64,000 bases of DNA, taken from the NCBI RefSeq assembly GCF_003751305.1, contig NZ_RJKV01000004.1, positions 124,001 to 188,000 on the forward strand, read 5' to 3'. Below are positions 18,853 to 27,540 of the stretch, piece after piece. The notes below the pieces were generated by a model that made no database searches, was not told where the DNA came from, and worked only from the letters and a program-made list of their open reading frames with translations. This stretch comes from Stenotrophomonas rhizophila. GTDB taxonomy: Bacteria > Pseudomonadota > Gammaproteobacteria > Xanthomonadales > Xanthomonadaceae. Within the stretch, counting starts at the first letter, position 1. The number at the start of each line of letters is the position of its first letter. The position numbers and the translations under genes were made by a program.

Positions 18853-19767
18853 ATGCAAGCGCCCATGTCAGCCCTGGACAACCTTGGCAACCTGCAGACC
18901 TTCGTGCAGGTCGCCGACACCCGCAGCTTCGTCGAGACCGGCCGCATGCTCGGCATCTCCGCCTCGGCAGCCGGCAAGACGGTGTCGCGTCTGGAGCAGG
19001 CACTCGGCGTGCGGTTGTTCCATCGCAGCACCCGCAGCGTCACCCTCACCGCCGAGGGAGAGCGCTTCCTGGTCCGATGCCGGCGCATCCTGGATGAGCG
19101 TGACGCCGCCCGCGATGAGCTGGTCCAGCAGACCGAGGCGCCCACGGGGGTGCTGCGGGTCAGCCTGCCGCTGGTCGGCGACATCTCGCTGCCGCTGCTC
19201 ACCGAGTTCATGGCGGCGTATCCCGGCATCCGCCTGGAGCTGGATTTCGATGATCGGCTGGTGGATGTGATCGAGGAAGGCTTCGACGCCGTGCTGCGGG
19301 TCAGCGCGCCGACCGACTCGCGCCTCAGCGCCCGACAGCTCGGCGTGTTTCCGCGCTATCTGGTCGCGTCCCCGGACTACCTGGCCCGCCGCGGTACGCC
19401 TCGCGTGCCCGAGGACCTGCTGCACCACGACTGCCTGCACTACCGCTTCCCCAGCAGCGGCAAGCTGGAGCCGTGGCCGCTGCCGCAGACGCCGGGCGCA
19501 GCGCCGCTGGCACTGCCGGTGTCGATGGTCAGCAACACGATCGAAGCGCGGCTGGCCTTCGCGCTGGCCGGGCGCGGCATCGCCTACATCCCCGAGCACT
19601 CGGTGCGCGAGGCACTGGCCGACAGCCGCCTGCAGCGGGTGATGGCCGACCGCATCCATGCCTGTGGCACCTTCTACCTGCTGTGGCCCTCCGGCCGCCA
19701 TGTGCTGCCCAAGCTGCGGGTCTTCATCGATTTCATCAGCGCCCGGCTGACCGGCGTCAGCTGCTGA
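18853..19767 (+). CDS. LysR family transcriptional regulator
   Basis: 304 residues. An N-terminal winged HTH (LQTFVQVADTRSFVETGRMLGISASAAGKTVSRLE split over residues 14-48, with VRLFHRSTRSVTLTAEG after it) is followed by a type-2 periplasmic-binding-like effector domain of about 200 residues. The start at 18853 lacks a strong ribosome site; Met5 (18865) is an alternative. It is divergent from the MFS exporter, which it probably controls. A hairpin and T-run at 19783-19804 would end its transcript. Confidence 0.92.
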   Translation: MQAPMSALDNLGNLQTFVQVADTRSFVETGRMLGISASAAGKTVSRLEQALGVRLFHRSTRSVTLTAEGERFLVRCRRILDERDAARDELVQQTEAPTGVLRVSLPLVGDISLPLLTEFMAAYPGIRLELDFDDRLVDVIEEGFDAVLRVSAPTDSRLSARQLGVFPRYLVASPDYLARRGTPRVPEDLLHHDCLHYRFPSSGKLEPWPLPQTPGAAPLALPVSMVSNTIEARLAFALAGRGIAYIPEHSVREALADSRLQRVMADRIHACGTFYLLWPSGRHVLPKLRVFIDFISARLTGVSC

Positions 19768-19782
19768 GCAGGCGGCGTTCAT

Positions 19783-19804
19783 CGCCCTGCCGCCGGGCGG
19801 TTTT
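19783..19804 (+). terminator. Intrinsic terminator of the LysR gene
   Basis: CGCCC and GGGCG arms with a 7-nt loop are followed by G and TTTT, 15 nt after the LysR stop. The T-run also overlaps a TATACT that could be the -10 of the ABC-F gene. Confidence 0.5.
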
Positions 19805-19853
19805 ATACTGGCAGCGCGGCAGCCAGCCGCCTTTGTTGCCGAGGTAGGCCTAC

Positions 19854-19885
19854 ATGCGCCATTGATGCCGCCGTCGTCTGACGGC
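19854..19885 (+). promoter_or_regulatory. Leader with 3-codon upstream ORF (MRH) and hairpin before the ABC-F gene
   Basis: ATG CGC CAT TGA (19854-19865) is preceded by GAGGTAGG at good Shine-Dalgarno distance. Its stop overlaps an ATG (TGATG) that is in frame with the ABC-F gene. A perfect 6-bp hairpin, GCCGTC/GACGGC with loop GTCT (19870-19885), follows at once. Antibiotic-resistance ABC-F genes are often controlled by translated leaders, so attenuation is plausible. Confidence 0.4.
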
Positions 19886-19942
19886 CCGTCTCCACCCACC
19901 TGTTCCGCAGGAGGGGAGTCTTTGGCATCCAATGGAGGTCGC

Positions 19943-21565
19943 ATGACCGCATTCGCTCTCACGCTCGACCGCGTGACGCATACCCTGCCCGACGGCCGGG
20001 TCCTGTTTTCCGAACTGTCCGCCGCCTTCGACGGCACCCCGACCGGCCTGGTCGGGCGCAACGGCGTGGGCAAAAGCCTGCTCGCGCACCTGCTCAGTGG
20101 CGATCTTACGCCCACCGCCGGCCGCGTCCTGCGCAGCGGGCCGGTGCACCTGCTCACGCAGCACAGCGGCGTGCCCGCCGGCCGTATCGCCGATCTGGCC
20201 GGCGTCGGCACGGTGCTCGACGCCCTGCACCGTATCGAGGCCGGCGGCGTGGATCCGGACGACTTCACCCGCGTGGGTGAGCGCTGGGACCTCCGTGAGC
20301 AGCTGCAGGCCCAATGGCAGCTGCTAGGGCTGCCCGCGCTGGATCCGCTACAGCCGGCGGCCACGCTCAGTGGTGGCCAGGCGATGCAGGTCGCGCTGGC
20401 CGGTGCGTTCCTGTCCGGCGCCGAGGGGCTGATTCTGGATGAACCCAGCAACCACCTCGACGCCGCCCACCGCACGCGCCTGATCGAGGCGCTGCAGCGC
20501 TGGCGCGGTGGCCTGATCGTGATCAGCCACGACCGCACGCTGCTGCGGCACATGACGCGCATCGTCGAACTGTCGCCAAGCGGGCTGCGCCAGTACGGCG
20601 GCAACTACGATCTCTACGCCGATCAGAAACACGGCGAGCGGCGCAGTGCCCAGACCGAGCTGGCCCTGCGCAAGCGCGAGCGTCGCCAGCAGCAGACCGA
20701 GCTGCGCGATCAGCGCGAGAAGATGGCGCATCGGCAAGCGCGCGCTACACGCGATGCACGCACCGCCAACCAGGCACCGATTCTGCTCGGTGGCATGAAG
20801 AACCGCAGCGAGCACACTGCCGGCCGCTGGCAGGCACAGCAGAGCGAGCGTCGTACCGAACTGGATGCGCGCGTGCGCGAGGCTGCCGGCGAGGTGGAGC
20901 AGGACATTGAGATCGCCCTGCTCGCCCCGGTGATCCAACAGCCCGGGCCGCAGCGCGTGGCCGAGCTCATCGCCGCCGAACTGACGTGGGTGCAGGCGCC
21001 CTGGAACACGCTGGATCTCACCGTGCAGCGCGGCCAGCGGATCGGCGTGCAGGGCCGCAATGGCAGCGGAAAATCCACGCTGCTGCGGCTGCTGGCCGGC
21101 ACGTTGGCGCCGCTGTCGGGGCATGTCGAGGTGGCGGCCAGCGTCGCCCTGCTCGATCAGTCGCTCACGATGCTGCCCGATGACGCCTCGGCCCTGTCAC
21201 TGCTGCAGCGCGCGCATCCGGTCGCCGACGAAGGCACGCTGCGCACCCAGTTGGCCCTGCTCGGCCTGGATGCCGAGCGCAGCCTGCGGGCGTTGGGCAC
21301 GCTCAGCGGTGGCGAACGCCTGAAGGCGGCGCTGGCGTCCGTGCTGTACGCGCAGACGCCGCCGCAATTGCTGCTGCTCGACGAACCCGGCAATCACCTC
21401 GACCTGCCCTCGCTGACCGCGCTGGAGCAGATGCTCAGCCAGTACCGCGGCACGCTGATGATCGTCTCGCACGATGACGCGCTGCTGGAGGCGGTCGGCT
21501 TGACTGACGTTCTGAGCGCGACGAGCGTCGGGTGGCAACTGACGGGCCGGCTTGAATCCTCATGA
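19943..21565 (+). CDS. ABC-F family ribosome-associated ATPase
   Basis: 540 residues with two ABC domains and no membrane spans. Domain 1 has GRNGVGKS (Walker A), LSGGQ (signature) and LILDEPSNHLD (Walker B). Domain 2 has GRNGSGKS, LSGGE and LLLDEPGNHLD. A charged, Gln/Arg-rich interdomain linker (about residues 225-310) is typical of the ABC-F arm that reaches the ribosomal P site. ABC-F proteins act as translation factors or ribosome-protection resistance proteins; which applies here is not clear. The start was chosen for its GGAGGT Shine-Dalgarno. An in-frame ATG at 19865, coupled to the MRH upstream ORF, would add 26 residues. Confidence 0.92.
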   Translation: MTAFALTLDRVTHTLPDGRVLFSELSAAFDGTPTGLVGRNGVGKSLLAHLLSGDLTPTAGRVLRSGPVHLLTQHSGVPAGRIADLAGVGTVLDALHRIEAGGVDPDDFTRVGERWDLREQLQAQWQLLGLPALDPLQPAATLSGGQAMQVALAGAFLSGAEGLILDEPSNHLDAAHRTRLIEALQRWRGGLIVISHDRTLLRHMTRIVELSPSGLRQYGGNYDLYADQKHGERRSAQTELALRKRERRQQQTELRDQREKMAHRQARATRDARTANQAPILLGGMKNRSEHTAGRWQAQQSERRTELDARVREAAGEVEQDIEIALLAPVIQQPGPQRVAELIAAELTWVQAPWNTLDLTVQRGQRIGVQGRNGSGKSTLLRLLAGTLAPLSGHVEVAASVALLDQSLTMLPDDASALSLLQRAHPVADEGTLRTQLALLGLDAERSLRALGTLSGGERLKAALASVLYAQTPPQLLLLDEPGNHLDLPSLTALEQMLSQYRGTLMIVSHDDALLEAVGLTDVLSATSVGWQLTGRLESS

Positions 21566-21603
21566 TCGAGAGGATTATTCCCGTGTCGACACGCGTTCAA
21601 TAG

Positions 21604-21627
21604 AAATCCTTACGTTAAAAAGGATTT
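21604..21627. promoter_or_regulatory. HipB operator 1
   Basis: Perfect palindrome AAATCCTT-N8-AAGGATTT with spacer acgttaaa, 54 nt upstream of hipB. E. coli HipB binds TATCC-N8-GGATA, so both half-sites and spacer length resemble the known operator. Confidence 0.75.
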
Positions 21628-21653
21628 TGGCGTATTCTCGCACCACTGCCGCA

Positions 21654-21677
21654 GAATCCACACGTTCGTAAGGATAA
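21654..21677. promoter_or_regulatory. HipB operator 2
   Basis: Imperfect copy GAATCCAC-N8-AAGGATAA with spacer acgttcgt, exactly 50 bp downstream of operator 1 and sharing ACGTT in the spacer. It overlaps the hipB ribosome-binding site. Confidence 0.65.
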
Positions 21678-21680
21678 TGC

Positions 21681-21950
21681 ATGAAGGTCACGCTCAAGCA
21701 CCATGAAGAACTCGGTCCCTTGGTCCGAGCCACGCGCAAGTGCCAGGGAATGCGTCAGGACGACACCGCCGAAGGGATCGGCGTCAGCGAGAACTTCCTT
21801 GCCAAGGTCGAGCGCGGCGGCGGCACTGTGCAGTGGCAGAAGCTGTTCCAGGTTCTAACGGAACTCGGCCTGCGCGTGGAGATCGATGTGCCCGACGCGG
21901 CCGTAGCACTGCTGCAGGAGCAGGACAGAATGCGCGGAGCGAAACGATGA
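21681..21950 (+). CDS. hipB: HipB-like HTH antitoxin
   Basis: 89 residues with an XRE-type HTH (RATRKCQGMRQDDTAEGIGV followed by SENFLAKVERG, residues 17-48). HipB dimers neutralise HipA and repress the operon by binding paired operators; two such sites lie just upstream (21604-21627 and 21654-21677). AAGGATAA directly before the ATG serves as both ribosome site and operator half-site. The stop overlaps the hipA start by 4 bp (ATGA), a classic toxin-antitoxin coupling. Confidence 0.93.
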   Translation: MKVTLKHHEELGPLVRATRKCQGMRQDDTAEGIGVSENFLAKVERGGGTVQWQKLFQVLTELGLRVEIDVPDAAVALLQEQDRMRGAKR

Positions 21951-23317
21951 ATCCGTCATCCATCAACGCTGCCCAACCTGCGTTGGGTGACGTGTTCCTG
22001 GAAGGGCTGCACTATCCAGAGCGCTCGTTGCTGGCCACCCTGGATGGCCAGCCCGTTGGCACCTTGCACGAGCATCGAAACCTATGGCGGTTCGAGTACA
22101 CGCCCACCTGGCGTGATCATCCAGAAAGCTTCGACCTCTCGCCTTGGCTGCCGCGCAGCCACAGCCCTCTTCTGGACGGCAGTACTTCGCGCCCCGTGCA
22201 ATGGTACTTCGACAATCTGCTCCCAGAAGATCAGCAGCGCACACGCGTGGCGCAGGACGCTGGACTCCGCGGCAGCGATGACTTCGCCCTGCTGACCCAC
22301 TACGGTGCTGAATCCGCGGGTGCGCTGACCCTGCTGCCCCCGCATGTAACACTGGCGCCAGGGAGCCGGGCGCGATTGCCGGATGCCGAACTCTCCCAGC
22401 GCATCCAGAACCTGCCGCGCCACTCACTGGCCGGCGGCGCGGAAAAGCGAATGTCGCTGGCCGGCGCACAACACAAATTGGCCGTCATCGAAGACCAAGG
22501 CTTGCTGTACCAGCCTGTCGGCACGGAAACGTCCACCCATGTTCTGAAGCCGGACAGTACCGACCCTGATTATCCGCACACGGTGATCAACGAGTATTTT
22601 GTCATGCGCCTGGCCCGCGCGATGGGGCTGATGGTGCCCGAGGTGCAGCGACGCTATGTGCCCGAGCCGGTCTTTCTGATCGAACGGTTTGACCGTGTAA
22701 CGGACGGCGGCAGCACACGCCGCATGCATGCCATCGACGCCTGCCAACTGTTGAACCTCCAGCGCGGAGACAAATACAGTGCGGGAAGCCTTCGGACGTT
22801 GGGTGCGGCGATCCACTACTGCCGCGAGAGACTCAACACGCGCAGGCGACTGTTTGACTGGTTGGTGTTCAATGTGCTGACTGGCAACGACGATGCCCAT
22901 CTGAAGAACCTGAGCTTTCTCGTTGGCACAGGTGGCACCGACCTGGCCCCACACTACGATCTGCTCAGCACCGTCGCGGGCCGCAGTCGCGCCTACAAAG
23001 AGGACAGTCCGAGCTGGCCGCAAGCGTCTACGCTTGCTTGGGATCTGCTCGGCGTGCAGCGTTTCGCCGACATCACGCCAGCCTTGCTGGTCGATGCCGG
23101 GATACAGCTGGGCCTGCCGTCGCGCTTGGCGCAGCGGCGCCTTGCCGAGATGACATCCAGTGTCGTTCCGTTGGCTGAATCGGTAAAGGCGGAGATCGAA
23201 ACAGAAGATTCGTACTGGGCTGATGTCGCCGGAGTGACCCTGTACGGCGAGATGCGCATGGTGCGAACGATCATCGAAGTGGTCATCAAGGAGATGGCAA
23301 GGCAACTGGCCACCTGA
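21947..23317 (+). CDS. hipA: HipA-like serine/threonine kinase toxin
   Basis: 456 residues. It has an N-terminal HipA domain (about 1-110) and a kinase core with the expected elements: SLAGAQHK (Gly-rich loop), THVLKP (ATP-binding Lys), ERFDR, LTGNDDAHLKN (catalytic Asp and Asn) and LAPHYDLLST (metal Asp). E. coli HipA phosphorylates glutamyl-tRNA synthetase and causes persistence; related kinases may choose other synthetases. All key residues appear intact, so it should be active. It overlaps hipB by 4 bp and ends 18 bp from a convergent GTPase gene. Confidence 0.93.
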   Translation: MNPSSINAAQPALGDVFLEGLHYPERSLLATLDGQPVGTLHEHRNLWRFEYTPTWRDHPESFDLSPWLPRSHSPLLDGSTSRPVQWYFDNLLPEDQQRTRVAQDAGLRGSDDFALLTHYGAESAGALTLLPPHVTLAPGSRARLPDAELSQRIQNLPRHSLAGGAEKRMSLAGAQHKLAVIEDQGLLYQPVGTETSTHVLKPDSTDPDYPHTVINEYFVMRLARAMGLMVPEVQRRYVPEPVFLIERFDRVTDGGSTRRMHAIDACQLLNLQRGDKYSAGSLRTLGAAIHYCRERLNTRRRLFDWLVFNVLTGNDDAHLKNLSFLVGTGGTDLAPHYDLLSTVAGRSRAYKEDSPSWPQASTLAWDLLGVQRFADITPALLVDAGIQLGLPSRLAQRRLAEMTSSVVPLAESVKAEIETEDSYWADVAGVTLYGEMRMVRTIIEVVIKEMARQLAT

Positions 23318-23335
23318 ACCCCGGCATCCGTTTGC

Positions 23336-24667
23336 TCATGCGCGCGCCCACGCCGGGAACGCATCCGGCAACAGCTGCCACAATAGCGGTCCAGCGCGCA
23401 GTTCCTCATCATTGAGCAGGCAGGCATCCAGCTCGGCACGCACCGCGTGCTCGTCCATCGCAACGCCGATCACCGCCAGCTCCTGGCGGCGGTCGCCCCA
23501 CCAGGGATGCCACAGCCTGCGCATCGCCTGGTACTCACCGGCGTCGCCGACCTGTTCCACGCTGGGCAGCGGCGCGGTCCAGCACGCCGCCTGCTGGCGG
23601 GCCCAGCCGATATCCGTGTAGGGCACGCGCGTGGGCGGCAGCTCGGGCACGGTGTTCTCCAGGCCCGCCTCCATGCGCTCGCGCGAGGCGTACCAGACCC
23701 CCGCGACCGAGGTCTGCGTGGCCGCACCGACACTGGAGAGCTCGCCCACCGAGTCCATGCGGTTGGCCAGCCAGAAGAAACCCTTGCTGCGGATCACGCT
23801 GCCCAGCCCGGTCTCCAGCAAGCGCGCAAAGCGTTGCGGATGGAACGGCCGGCGCGAGCGGTAGACGAAACTGGTGATGCCGTATTCCTCGGTCTCCGGC
23901 GTGTGCTGCCCGCGCAGCGCCTGCATCCAGCCTGGTGCCAGCTGGGCTTTGACGAAGTCGTAGCGGCCGGTATCAAGCACCTCGTGTAGCGGCACGTTGC
24001 CGTGTTCGGACAGCACCAGCCGCGCATCGCGGTTCATCGCGCGCAGCACGGCCAGCGTGGACTGCAGCGTGTCGTCATCGATCAGATCGCACTTGCTCAC
24101 CACGATTACATTGGCGAACTCGATCTGCTCGGCAAGCAGATTCACCACGCTACGGTCGTCATCCTCACCGGCCTGCTGGCCACGATCGATCAGCCGATCG
24201 CTGGAGCCGAAGTCGTGCAGGAACTGCGCGCCATCGACCACCGTCACCAACGTATCCAGCCGTGCGATGTCGCTGAGGCTGAAGCCGTCCTCATCGCGCA
24301 CCGAGAAGGTCGCCGCGACCGGCATCGGCTCGGCGATCCCGGTCGATTCGATCAACAGATAGTCATAGCGCCCCTCCGCCGCAAGTCTGCGCACCTCCTG
24401 CAGCAGGTCATCGCGCAGCGTGCAGCAGATGCAGCCGTTGCTGAACTCCACCAGCGTCTCCTCGGTGCGGCTCAGCGCCGCGCCGCCATCGCGGACCAAC
24501 TGCGCGTCGACATTGATCTCGCTCATGTCATTGACGATCACCGCCACCCGGCGGCCCTCGCGGTTGCGCAGCAGCTGATTGAGCAGGGTGGTCTTGCCGG
24601 CACCGAGGAAGCCGGACAGCACCGTTACCGGCAGACGGGAATCATGAAGGGCAGCAGAGGCAGTCAT
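23336..24667 (-). CDS. COG0523 (CobW/ZigA-like) zinc-linked GTPase
   Basis: 443 residues. G-loop GFLGAGKT (residues 20-27), the metal-binding GCICC motif, ESTGIAEP and the SKCDLI base-specificity motif define a G3E/COG0523 GTPase. A CobW C-terminal domain follows. Such proteins act as metallochaperones that deliver zinc during starvation. Support for zinc: a Zur-like palindrome (24695-24713) lies 28 bp upstream of the start, between it and a divergent MerC-domain gene. The 443-residue length fits the larger zinc-responsive subfamily. The start at 24667 places the G-loop at the usual distance. Confidence 0.92.
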   Translation of the reverse strand: MTASAALHDSRLPVTVLSGFLGAGKTTLLNQLLRNREGRRVAVIVNDMSEINVDAQLVRDGGAALSRTEETLVEFSNGCICCTLRDDLLQEVRRLAAEGRYDYLLIESTGIAEPMPVAATFSVRDEDGFSLSDIARLDTLVTVVDGAQFLHDFGSSDRLIDRGQQAGEDDDRSVVNLLAEQIEFANVIVVSKCDLIDDDTLQSTLAVLRAMNRDARLVLSEHGNVPLHEVLDTGRYDFVKAQLAPGWMQALRGQHTPETEEYGITSFVYRSRRPFHPQRFARLLETGLGSVIRSKGFFWLANRMDSVGELSSVGAATQTSVAGVWYASRERMEAGLENTVPELPPTRVPYTDIGWARQQAACWTAPLPSVEQVGDAGEYQAMRRLWHPWWGDRRQELAVIGVAMDEHAVRAELDACLLNDEELRAGPLLWQLLPDAFPAWARA

Positions 24668-24694
24668 GGCGGAGCAGGTCTGGAGAGGAGTTGA

Positions 24695-24713
24695 AATGTT
24701 ACTATATAACATT
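24695..24713. promoter_or_regulatory. Zur-like box between COG0523 GTPase and MerC-domain genes
   Basis: Palindrome AATGTTA-N5-TAACATT with an AT-rich centre, the form of Zur (Fur-family) operators in gamma-proteobacteria. It sits within the 70-bp divergent gap, so one repressor dimer could control both genes. Confidence 0.75.
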
Positions 24714-24737
24714 CATAGACCAAGACCCCCACGCCCC

Positions 24738-25109
24738 ATGAAGCGATCCTCTGCCCTGTTGGACGCCGGCGCCATTGCGCTGTCCGGCCTATGCCTGCTG
24801 CACTGCCTGGCCCTGCCGCTGCTCGCGGCGATGCTCCCGCTGATGGGCGTGTGGGCCGAGGCCGAGTGGGTGCATGCCCTGTTTGTGGCGATTGCCGCGC
24901 CGGTGACCGGCTTCGCGCTGTGGCGCGCGCACCGTCAGCACCGTCTGCCCGTGCTGGCGATGGCCGCCGCGTTGGTCGGGCTGCTGTTGCTCCTGGCCGG
25001 CGCCATGGGCTGGCCGAGCCACGAGGCCGAAACCCCGATGACCGTGGTCGGCAGCCTGCTGTTGGCCAGCACGCATGTGTGGAACGCGTGGCGACGGCAC
25101 CGGCACTGA
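24738..25109 (+). CDS. MerC-domain membrane protein
   Basis: 123 residues forming four hydrophobic helices, with the MerC-type paired cysteines in the first helix (GLCLLHCLALP, Cys19 and Cys23). MerC proteins move or bind heavy metal ions at the inner membrane. Chromosomal MerC-like genes next to zinc-responsive COG0523 genes probably handle zinc rather than mercury: there is no merR, merT or merA here, and a Zur-like box lies just upstream. The second MerC cysteine pair is not present in the cytoplasmic loop. Confidence 0.85.
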   Translation: MKRSSALLDAGAIALSGLCLLHCLALPLLAAMLPLMGVWAEAEWVHALFVAIAAPVTGFALWRAHRQHRLPVLAMAAALVGLLLLLAGAMGWPSHEAETPMTVVGSLLLASTHVWNAWRRHRH

Positions 25110-25131
25110 GCCGGGGCGAGCGCTGCGTCCC

Positions 25132-25407
25132 CTACTTGCCGTAGGCGCGCAGCAGCTTGACCAGCACTTGGGCCTCGGCCGCGCGCTCGACCGGATCGTC
25201 CGGGCCGACCACGTGCTCCTGCAGGTGCTCATCGAGCAGCGCCATCAACAGTGCGTGTGCCGCCCCGCGCACGGCCGAGGCCTGCATCAGGACATCGGTG
25301 CAATCGGCCTCGGCCGACTGCAGGGAGGCTTCGAGTGCGGCGACCTGGCCCGCCATGCGGCGGACCCGGGCGAGCAAGGGTTTGCGGTGATGTTGAACGT
25401 GCGACAT
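25132..25407 (-). CDS. dmeR: RcnR/DmeR-type metal-sensing repressor (CsoR family)
   Basis: 91 residues, all-helical CsoR/RcnR family. Ligand positions match the RcnR nickel/cobalt pattern (His3, Cys35, His60, His64) with a one-residue shift: His3, Cys36, His61, His65. It lacks the Cys-His-Cys copper triad of CsoR. It is divergent from a CDF exporter gene across 52 bp that contains a C/G-tract palindrome (25420-25438). The dmeR-dmeF pairing known from rhizobia fits best. With the exporter broken, the sensor may be an orphan. Confidence 0.88.
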   Translation of the reverse strand: MSHVQHHRKPLLARVRRMAGQVAALEASLQSAEADCTDVLMQASAVRGAAHALLMALLDEHLQEHVVGPDDPVERAAEAQVLVKLLRAYGK

Positions 25408-25419
25408 GGGGCCGGAGCA

Positions 25420-25438
25420 TATACCCTATAGGGGTATA
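25420..25438. promoter_or_regulatory. DmeR/RcnR-type operator
   Basis: TATACC-N7-GGTATA with a C-run and a G-run on either side of TATA, as in CsoR/RcnR-family operators. It lies 13 bp from the repressor start and 22 bp before the dmeF-like start. Confidence 0.65.
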
Positions 25439-25459
25439 GTCCAATGGCTGGATTGACCC

Positions 25460-26446
25460 ATGATCCTCAACGCTGCCGCCGACGCCCGCCGCCACACCCA
25501 TCGGTTCGACGATGGCAATCCCCTGGCCGAGCGCAGCACGCAGCGCGCGCTCTGGCTGACCACGGCGATGATGATCGTGGAGATCATCGGCGGGTGGTGG
25601 TTCAACTCCATGGCCGTGCTCGCCGACGGCTGGCACATGAGCTCGCACGCACTGGCGCTGGGGCTGTCTGTGTTCGCGTACGGTTTCGCACGCCGCCATG
25701 CACACGACCATCGTTTCACCTTCGGCACCTGGAAGGTCGAGATCCTGGCCGGTTACACCAGTGCCATTGCCCTGCTCGGCGTCGCGCTGCTGATGGCCGT
25801 GCAGTCCGGGCAGCGGCTGTTCGTGCCCAGTGCCATCCACTACAACGAGGCCATTGCGATCGCGGTGGTCGGGCTGGCGGTCAATCTGCTGTGCGCATGG
25901 TGGCTGCGCGACCACCATGACCACGGGCATCACCCGCATGGCCACCACCATGGGCATGGGCACCACCACGCGCATGAGCAGAGCGGTCATGGCGCGCATG
26001 GCACCTAGGACCTCAACCTGCGCTCGGCCTACCTGCACGTCATCGCCGACGCCGCCACCTCGGTGCTCGCGATCGCCGCGCTGATCGGCGGCAAGGTCTG
26101 GGGGGCGGCGTGGCTGGACCCGGTGATGGGCCTGGTGGGCGCAGTACTGGTCACCGTCTGGGCGATCGGCCTGCTGCGCGACACCAGCCGTGTGTTGCTG
26201 GATGCGCAGATGGACGCACCGGTGGTGGCGGAGGTACGCGAGGTGATCGAACAGGGGCCGTGGTCGGCGCAGCTGTCCGACCTGCACGTCTGGCAGGTAG
26301 GTCGCGGCAAGTACGCGGTCGTGGCCAGCCTGGTGAGTGCCGATCCACTCACTGCCGATCAGATCCGCGAGGCGCTGTCTGTGCATGAAGAGCTGGTGCA
26401 CGTCACGGTGGAAGTGCACCGACTGGATGCGGCGCTGCCTGCTTGA
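25460..26446 (+). pseudogene. dmeF: DmeF-like cation diffusion facilitator, interrupted by an in-frame amber codon
   Basis: One frame of 328 codons encodes a complete CDF exporter except for TAG at 26006-26008 (codon 183). Before it come four TM helices with the TM2 site HxxxD-like ADGWHMSSHA and a His-rich loop (HGHHPHGHHHGHG). After it the frame continues as DLNLRSAYLHVIADAATS, the conserved TM5 metal site, then TM6 and the C-terminal cytoplasmic domain. No frameshift or other lesion is seen, so the mutation looks recent, or is a sequencing error, or is suppressed. Intact DmeF exports cobalt and nickel. The truncated 182-residue product lacks TM5-6 and half the metal site. Confidence 0.88.
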
Positions 26447-26513
26447 TCAACGCACGGACGGCCGATTGGCCGCGCGGAGCCGGCGGTGCCTCGGCACCTG
26501 CCTGGGTACTGCC

Positions 26514-26846
26514 TCAGTGCTTGAACATCATCCCGACCAGGAACAGCACCAGCGGCGCGGCACTGAACACCGCGCCGACGATCCCCAGCCACGGCCAGCG
26601 CTCCTGACGCACGCGCGAGCCGACCGTCGCGATCAGGCCCACGGCCGCTGACGCGAGGACGCCGATGGAGACACCTGTGGTGCTGGCCCCCGCGGTGACC
26701 CCGTGGTTGGCCGCAGTGGCGATGTGGGCGGCGGCGGCACCGACGGGGAGGCCGAGGAAGCTGACCAGGCCGAGCAGCGGGAATCGCTGAGCCGAAATCG
26801 GCGTCGTCGACGGTGAGCGCGGCGCTTGCGGAGAATCTGGCGGCAC
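26514..26846 (-). CDS. Small multi-pass membrane protein
   Basis: 110 residues from GTG 26846, preceded by AGGAGA at good spacing. After a Pro/Ser-rich N-terminus there are three hydrophobic stretches (about 23-45, 52-75, 87-107). No family recognised. It lies between the dmeF-like gene and a divergent lipoprotein gene. Confidence 0.65.
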   Translation of the reverse strand: MPPDSPQAPRSPSTTPISAQRFPLLGLVSFLGLPVGAAAAHIATAANHGVTAGASTTGVSIGVLASAAVGLIATVGSRVRQERWPWLGIVGAVFSAAPLVLFLVGMMFKH

Positions 26847-26959
26847 GGGGTGTCTCCTGAGAATCGCGTCACCGTACACCATCGCCCGTGGTGCACACAG
26901 ACGGGATCTTTTCATGCCGTGTTGGACAATGCCCTCAACATCCGCCGACAGGAACCGCC

Positions 26960-27391
26960 ATGCGCTTGTTGCCCAGCTTGTTCTCCAGCCTGCTCATCCT
27001 GTCCCCGCTCCTGCTGACCGGTTGCGGCAAGGACAACAGCGCCGGCGTGTTCTCCTCCGATCCGTTGCTCGGCTGCTACGCCACCCACGCACGCAAGCCC
27101 GCCGAGTTCCGTATCGAGCAGCAGCAGGGCCAGTACTACGTGTCCTTCAACCGCGATGAGCAATGGCAGCGCGACGCCACGCCGCTGCAGGAATCCAGCC
27201 GCGCAGAGATCGCCCAGTTCTTCCGCGACGATGCCGACCAGATCAACAAGGCCCTGGTGCGCCCCGGTGGCGGCTTCGGCATCTTCAAGTTCAACCCCGG
27301 TGCCACACTCAAAGGCAAAGCAAAGGACAGCGACTACATGGCACTGGTCCTGATCGGTGCCGGGCCGGTGTTCCCGGTGAAATGCCCCTGA
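26960..27391 (+). CDS. Small lipoprotein
   Basis: 143 residues. The signal peptide ends in a lipobox (LLLTGC, Cys22); the mature part includes a second cysteine pair (GCYATH, KCP) that could form a disulfide. The start at 26960 follows CAGGAA. The family is not recognised; the +2 Gly after Cys suggests outer-membrane sorting. It stands alone on the plus strand. Confidence 0.8.
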   Translation: MRLLPSLFSSLLILSPLLLTGCGKDNSAGVFSSDPLLGCYATHARKPAEFRIEQQQGQYYVSFNRDEQWQRDATPLQESSRAEIAQFFRDDADQINKALVRPGGGFGIFKFNPGATLKGKAKDSDYMALVLIGAGPVFPVKCP

Positions 27392-27540
27392 TCGCCAAGA
27401 TGCTTCGCGCCCCCCCCCTACCGGGCCACTGATGCCGGCTGCGGCCCACCGCACGCCCGCACCAGTAGCCCGGTCCGCAACACCCATCCCCCGATACCGC
27501 CTGCCGCACGCCTCCGCGGGCAAGCCCCCATCCTCATACG

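Noticed and set aside
24738..25109. MerC-domain gene considered as part of a mercury resistance operon
   Set aside because: No merR, merT, merP or merA nearby; the Zur-like box and COG0523 neighbour point to zinc.
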